A stretch of DNA of 29,511 nucleotides from positions 1-29,511 of the IMG/VR virus record IMGVR_UViG_3300049489_000214. One strand, 5' to 3'. Below are positions 29,030-29,511 of this stretch, one piece after another. Within the stretch, counting starts at the first letter, position 1. Each line of letters begins with the position of its first letter. A program made the position numbers and the translations under genes. Origin of the DNA: a virus. A model generated the notes under the pieces. That model had not been told where the DNA came from and did no database searches. It saw only the letters and a program-made list of their open reading frames with translations.

Positions 29030-29347
29030 TTAGTCCTCCTCAATAACTATTTTTACTTCTTGACCGACAATTGACCGATAGTAGTCGTGTTTGCTTTGTG
29101 TAAATCTCCTAATCGTTGTCCAGACTTGATTTGATTCCGTGTATAGAAACAAAATCATATACGAACCCCTCTTCGGTAGTGGGTATTGTTCTTCTCTGCC
29201 ATCGATTGGATATGTGGTGTCGTACCCAAGAAAGTCTGTGGGTAATTTGTCCAACTCAACACACTCCAAGCCAATTAAATAGGTCTTATTTTTATCAACA
29301 AGCCCAGGCATTTTGTAATAACGATGACTAAATTTAATTTCTCTCAT
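29030..29347 (-). CDS. Conserved-looking phage hypothetical protein (105 aa)
   Basis: A 105-aa beta-rich protein. The pattern IKFSHRYYKMPGLVDKNKTY, then FLGYDTTYPI, YPLPKRGSYMILFLYT and WTTIRRFTQSKHDYYRSIVG looks like a conserved family of small phage proteins, perhaps ASCH-like in fold, but I cannot name it. AAGGGG lies about six bases before the ATG. Its TAA touches the ATG of the next gene. Role unknown; it probably belongs to the early accessory region. Confidence 0.6.
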   Translation of the reverse strand: MREIKFSHRYYKMPGLVDKNKTYLIGLECVELDKLPTDFLGYDTTYPIDGREEQYPLPKRGSYMILFLYTESNQVWTTIRRFTQSKHDYYRSIVGQEVKIVIEED

Positions 29348-29395
29348 TCCTTACCCCTTTCTAATTGACTCTCTTGTAGTGTAGATTTCATAGGG

Positions 29396-29511
29396 TTAAT
29401 GACCTTCAGGAGTAGTTGGTTTATTAACCACACCACTTTTTAATTGTTTTGGTATTTGACTCCACTCATCTCTTCTAACACTTCCATAATTCATGGTGAA
29501 CATATACCTAC
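29396..29511 (-). CDS. Partial hypothetical protein cut by the right edge
   Basis: An open frame enters from the right edge and ends at TAA (29396-29398). The visible C terminus is RYMFTMNYGSVRRDEWSQIP then KQLKSGVVNKPTTPEGH. There are ATG codons inside it, but none has an SD, so the real start is probably outside the window. No family is visible. About 48 bases follow before the next start, with no convincing gene. Confidence 0.45.
   Translation of the reverse strand, partial: RYMFTMNYGSVRRDEWSQIPKQLKSGVVNKPTTPEGH

Noticed and set aside
29344-29433. Small ORF (GTG start) ending ATGA-coupled with the 105-aa gene; a 15-codon ATG version also exists
   Set aside because: No SD, overlap with the partial gene at the right edge, and too short to judge. 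The coupling is noted but could be chance.
1-29511. CRISPR array, insertion sequence, integrase, attachment site or diversity-generating retroelement
   Set aside because: I found no regularly spaced repeats, transposase or recombinase motifs, reverse transcriptase or template/variable repeat pair. The fiber repeats are protein modules and not a retroelement variable region.

Overview
The window is a stretch of a tailed double-stranded DNA bacteriophage genome (or a prophage), probably of podovirus type. Almost every gene is on the minus strand, so transcription runs from the right end (29511) to the left end (1). The sequence is AT-rich. Genes are tightly packed with many ATGA or TAATG stop/start overlaps. 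TAA, TAG and TGA are all used as stops, so the code is standard. Many starts have AGGAG/AAGGA Shine-Dalgarno sequences, which fits a bacterial host with ordinary ribosome recognition. I cannot name the host, and no integrase, replication gene or attachment site lies in the window.

Right part (about 29.5 to 25.1 kb): small accessory or early-type genes, mostly of unknown function. The one clear enzyme is an HD-family (p)ppGpp-hydrolase-like protein (27176-27637). Several genes under 60 codons are recovered here by reading the sequence directly. A tRNA-Leu-like element about 122 nt long lies at 26495-26616; its central part does not fit a normal anticodon arm.

Middle (25.1 to 16.5 kb): the packaging and head module in the usual order. 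It runs HNH endonuclease, small-terminase-like protein (DUF5681 type), large terminase, an unknown protein, a helix-turn-helix protein, portal, a zinc-ribbon protein, scaffold, major capsid protein and a decoration-like protein. A strong intrinsic terminator follows (17851-17888), then a coiled-coil protein and a head-tail adaptor-like protein.

Left-middle (16.5 to 2.4 kb): tail and adsorption module. It contains a large beta-propeller-like tail hub protein, a fiber-like protein, and three large proteins that look like internal virion or ejection proteins, one with a degenerate M23 peptidase domain. These are followed by a small virion protein and an 1136-aa fiber with internal repeats. Downstream lie a LamG/concanavalin-like lectin, a GT-A glycosyltransferase-like protein and a SAM methyltransferase. 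A 38-codon membrane-protein ORF on the plus strand sits in the only real gap of this module.

Left end (2.4 kb to 1): small membrane proteins, a CHAP-domain endolysin with an unusual coiled-coil tail, a holin-like protein, an intrinsic terminator, a short charged protein, and a consensus-like promoter that points out of the left edge.

Points most worth a second look: the expanded tRNA-like element, the antisense leaderless membrane ORF, three start sites with TATAAT 6-7 nt before the ATG, the metal-ligand substitutions in the M23 domain, the phage (p)ppGpp-hydrolase-like gene, and the fiber-lectin-glycosyltransferase-methyltransferase group.
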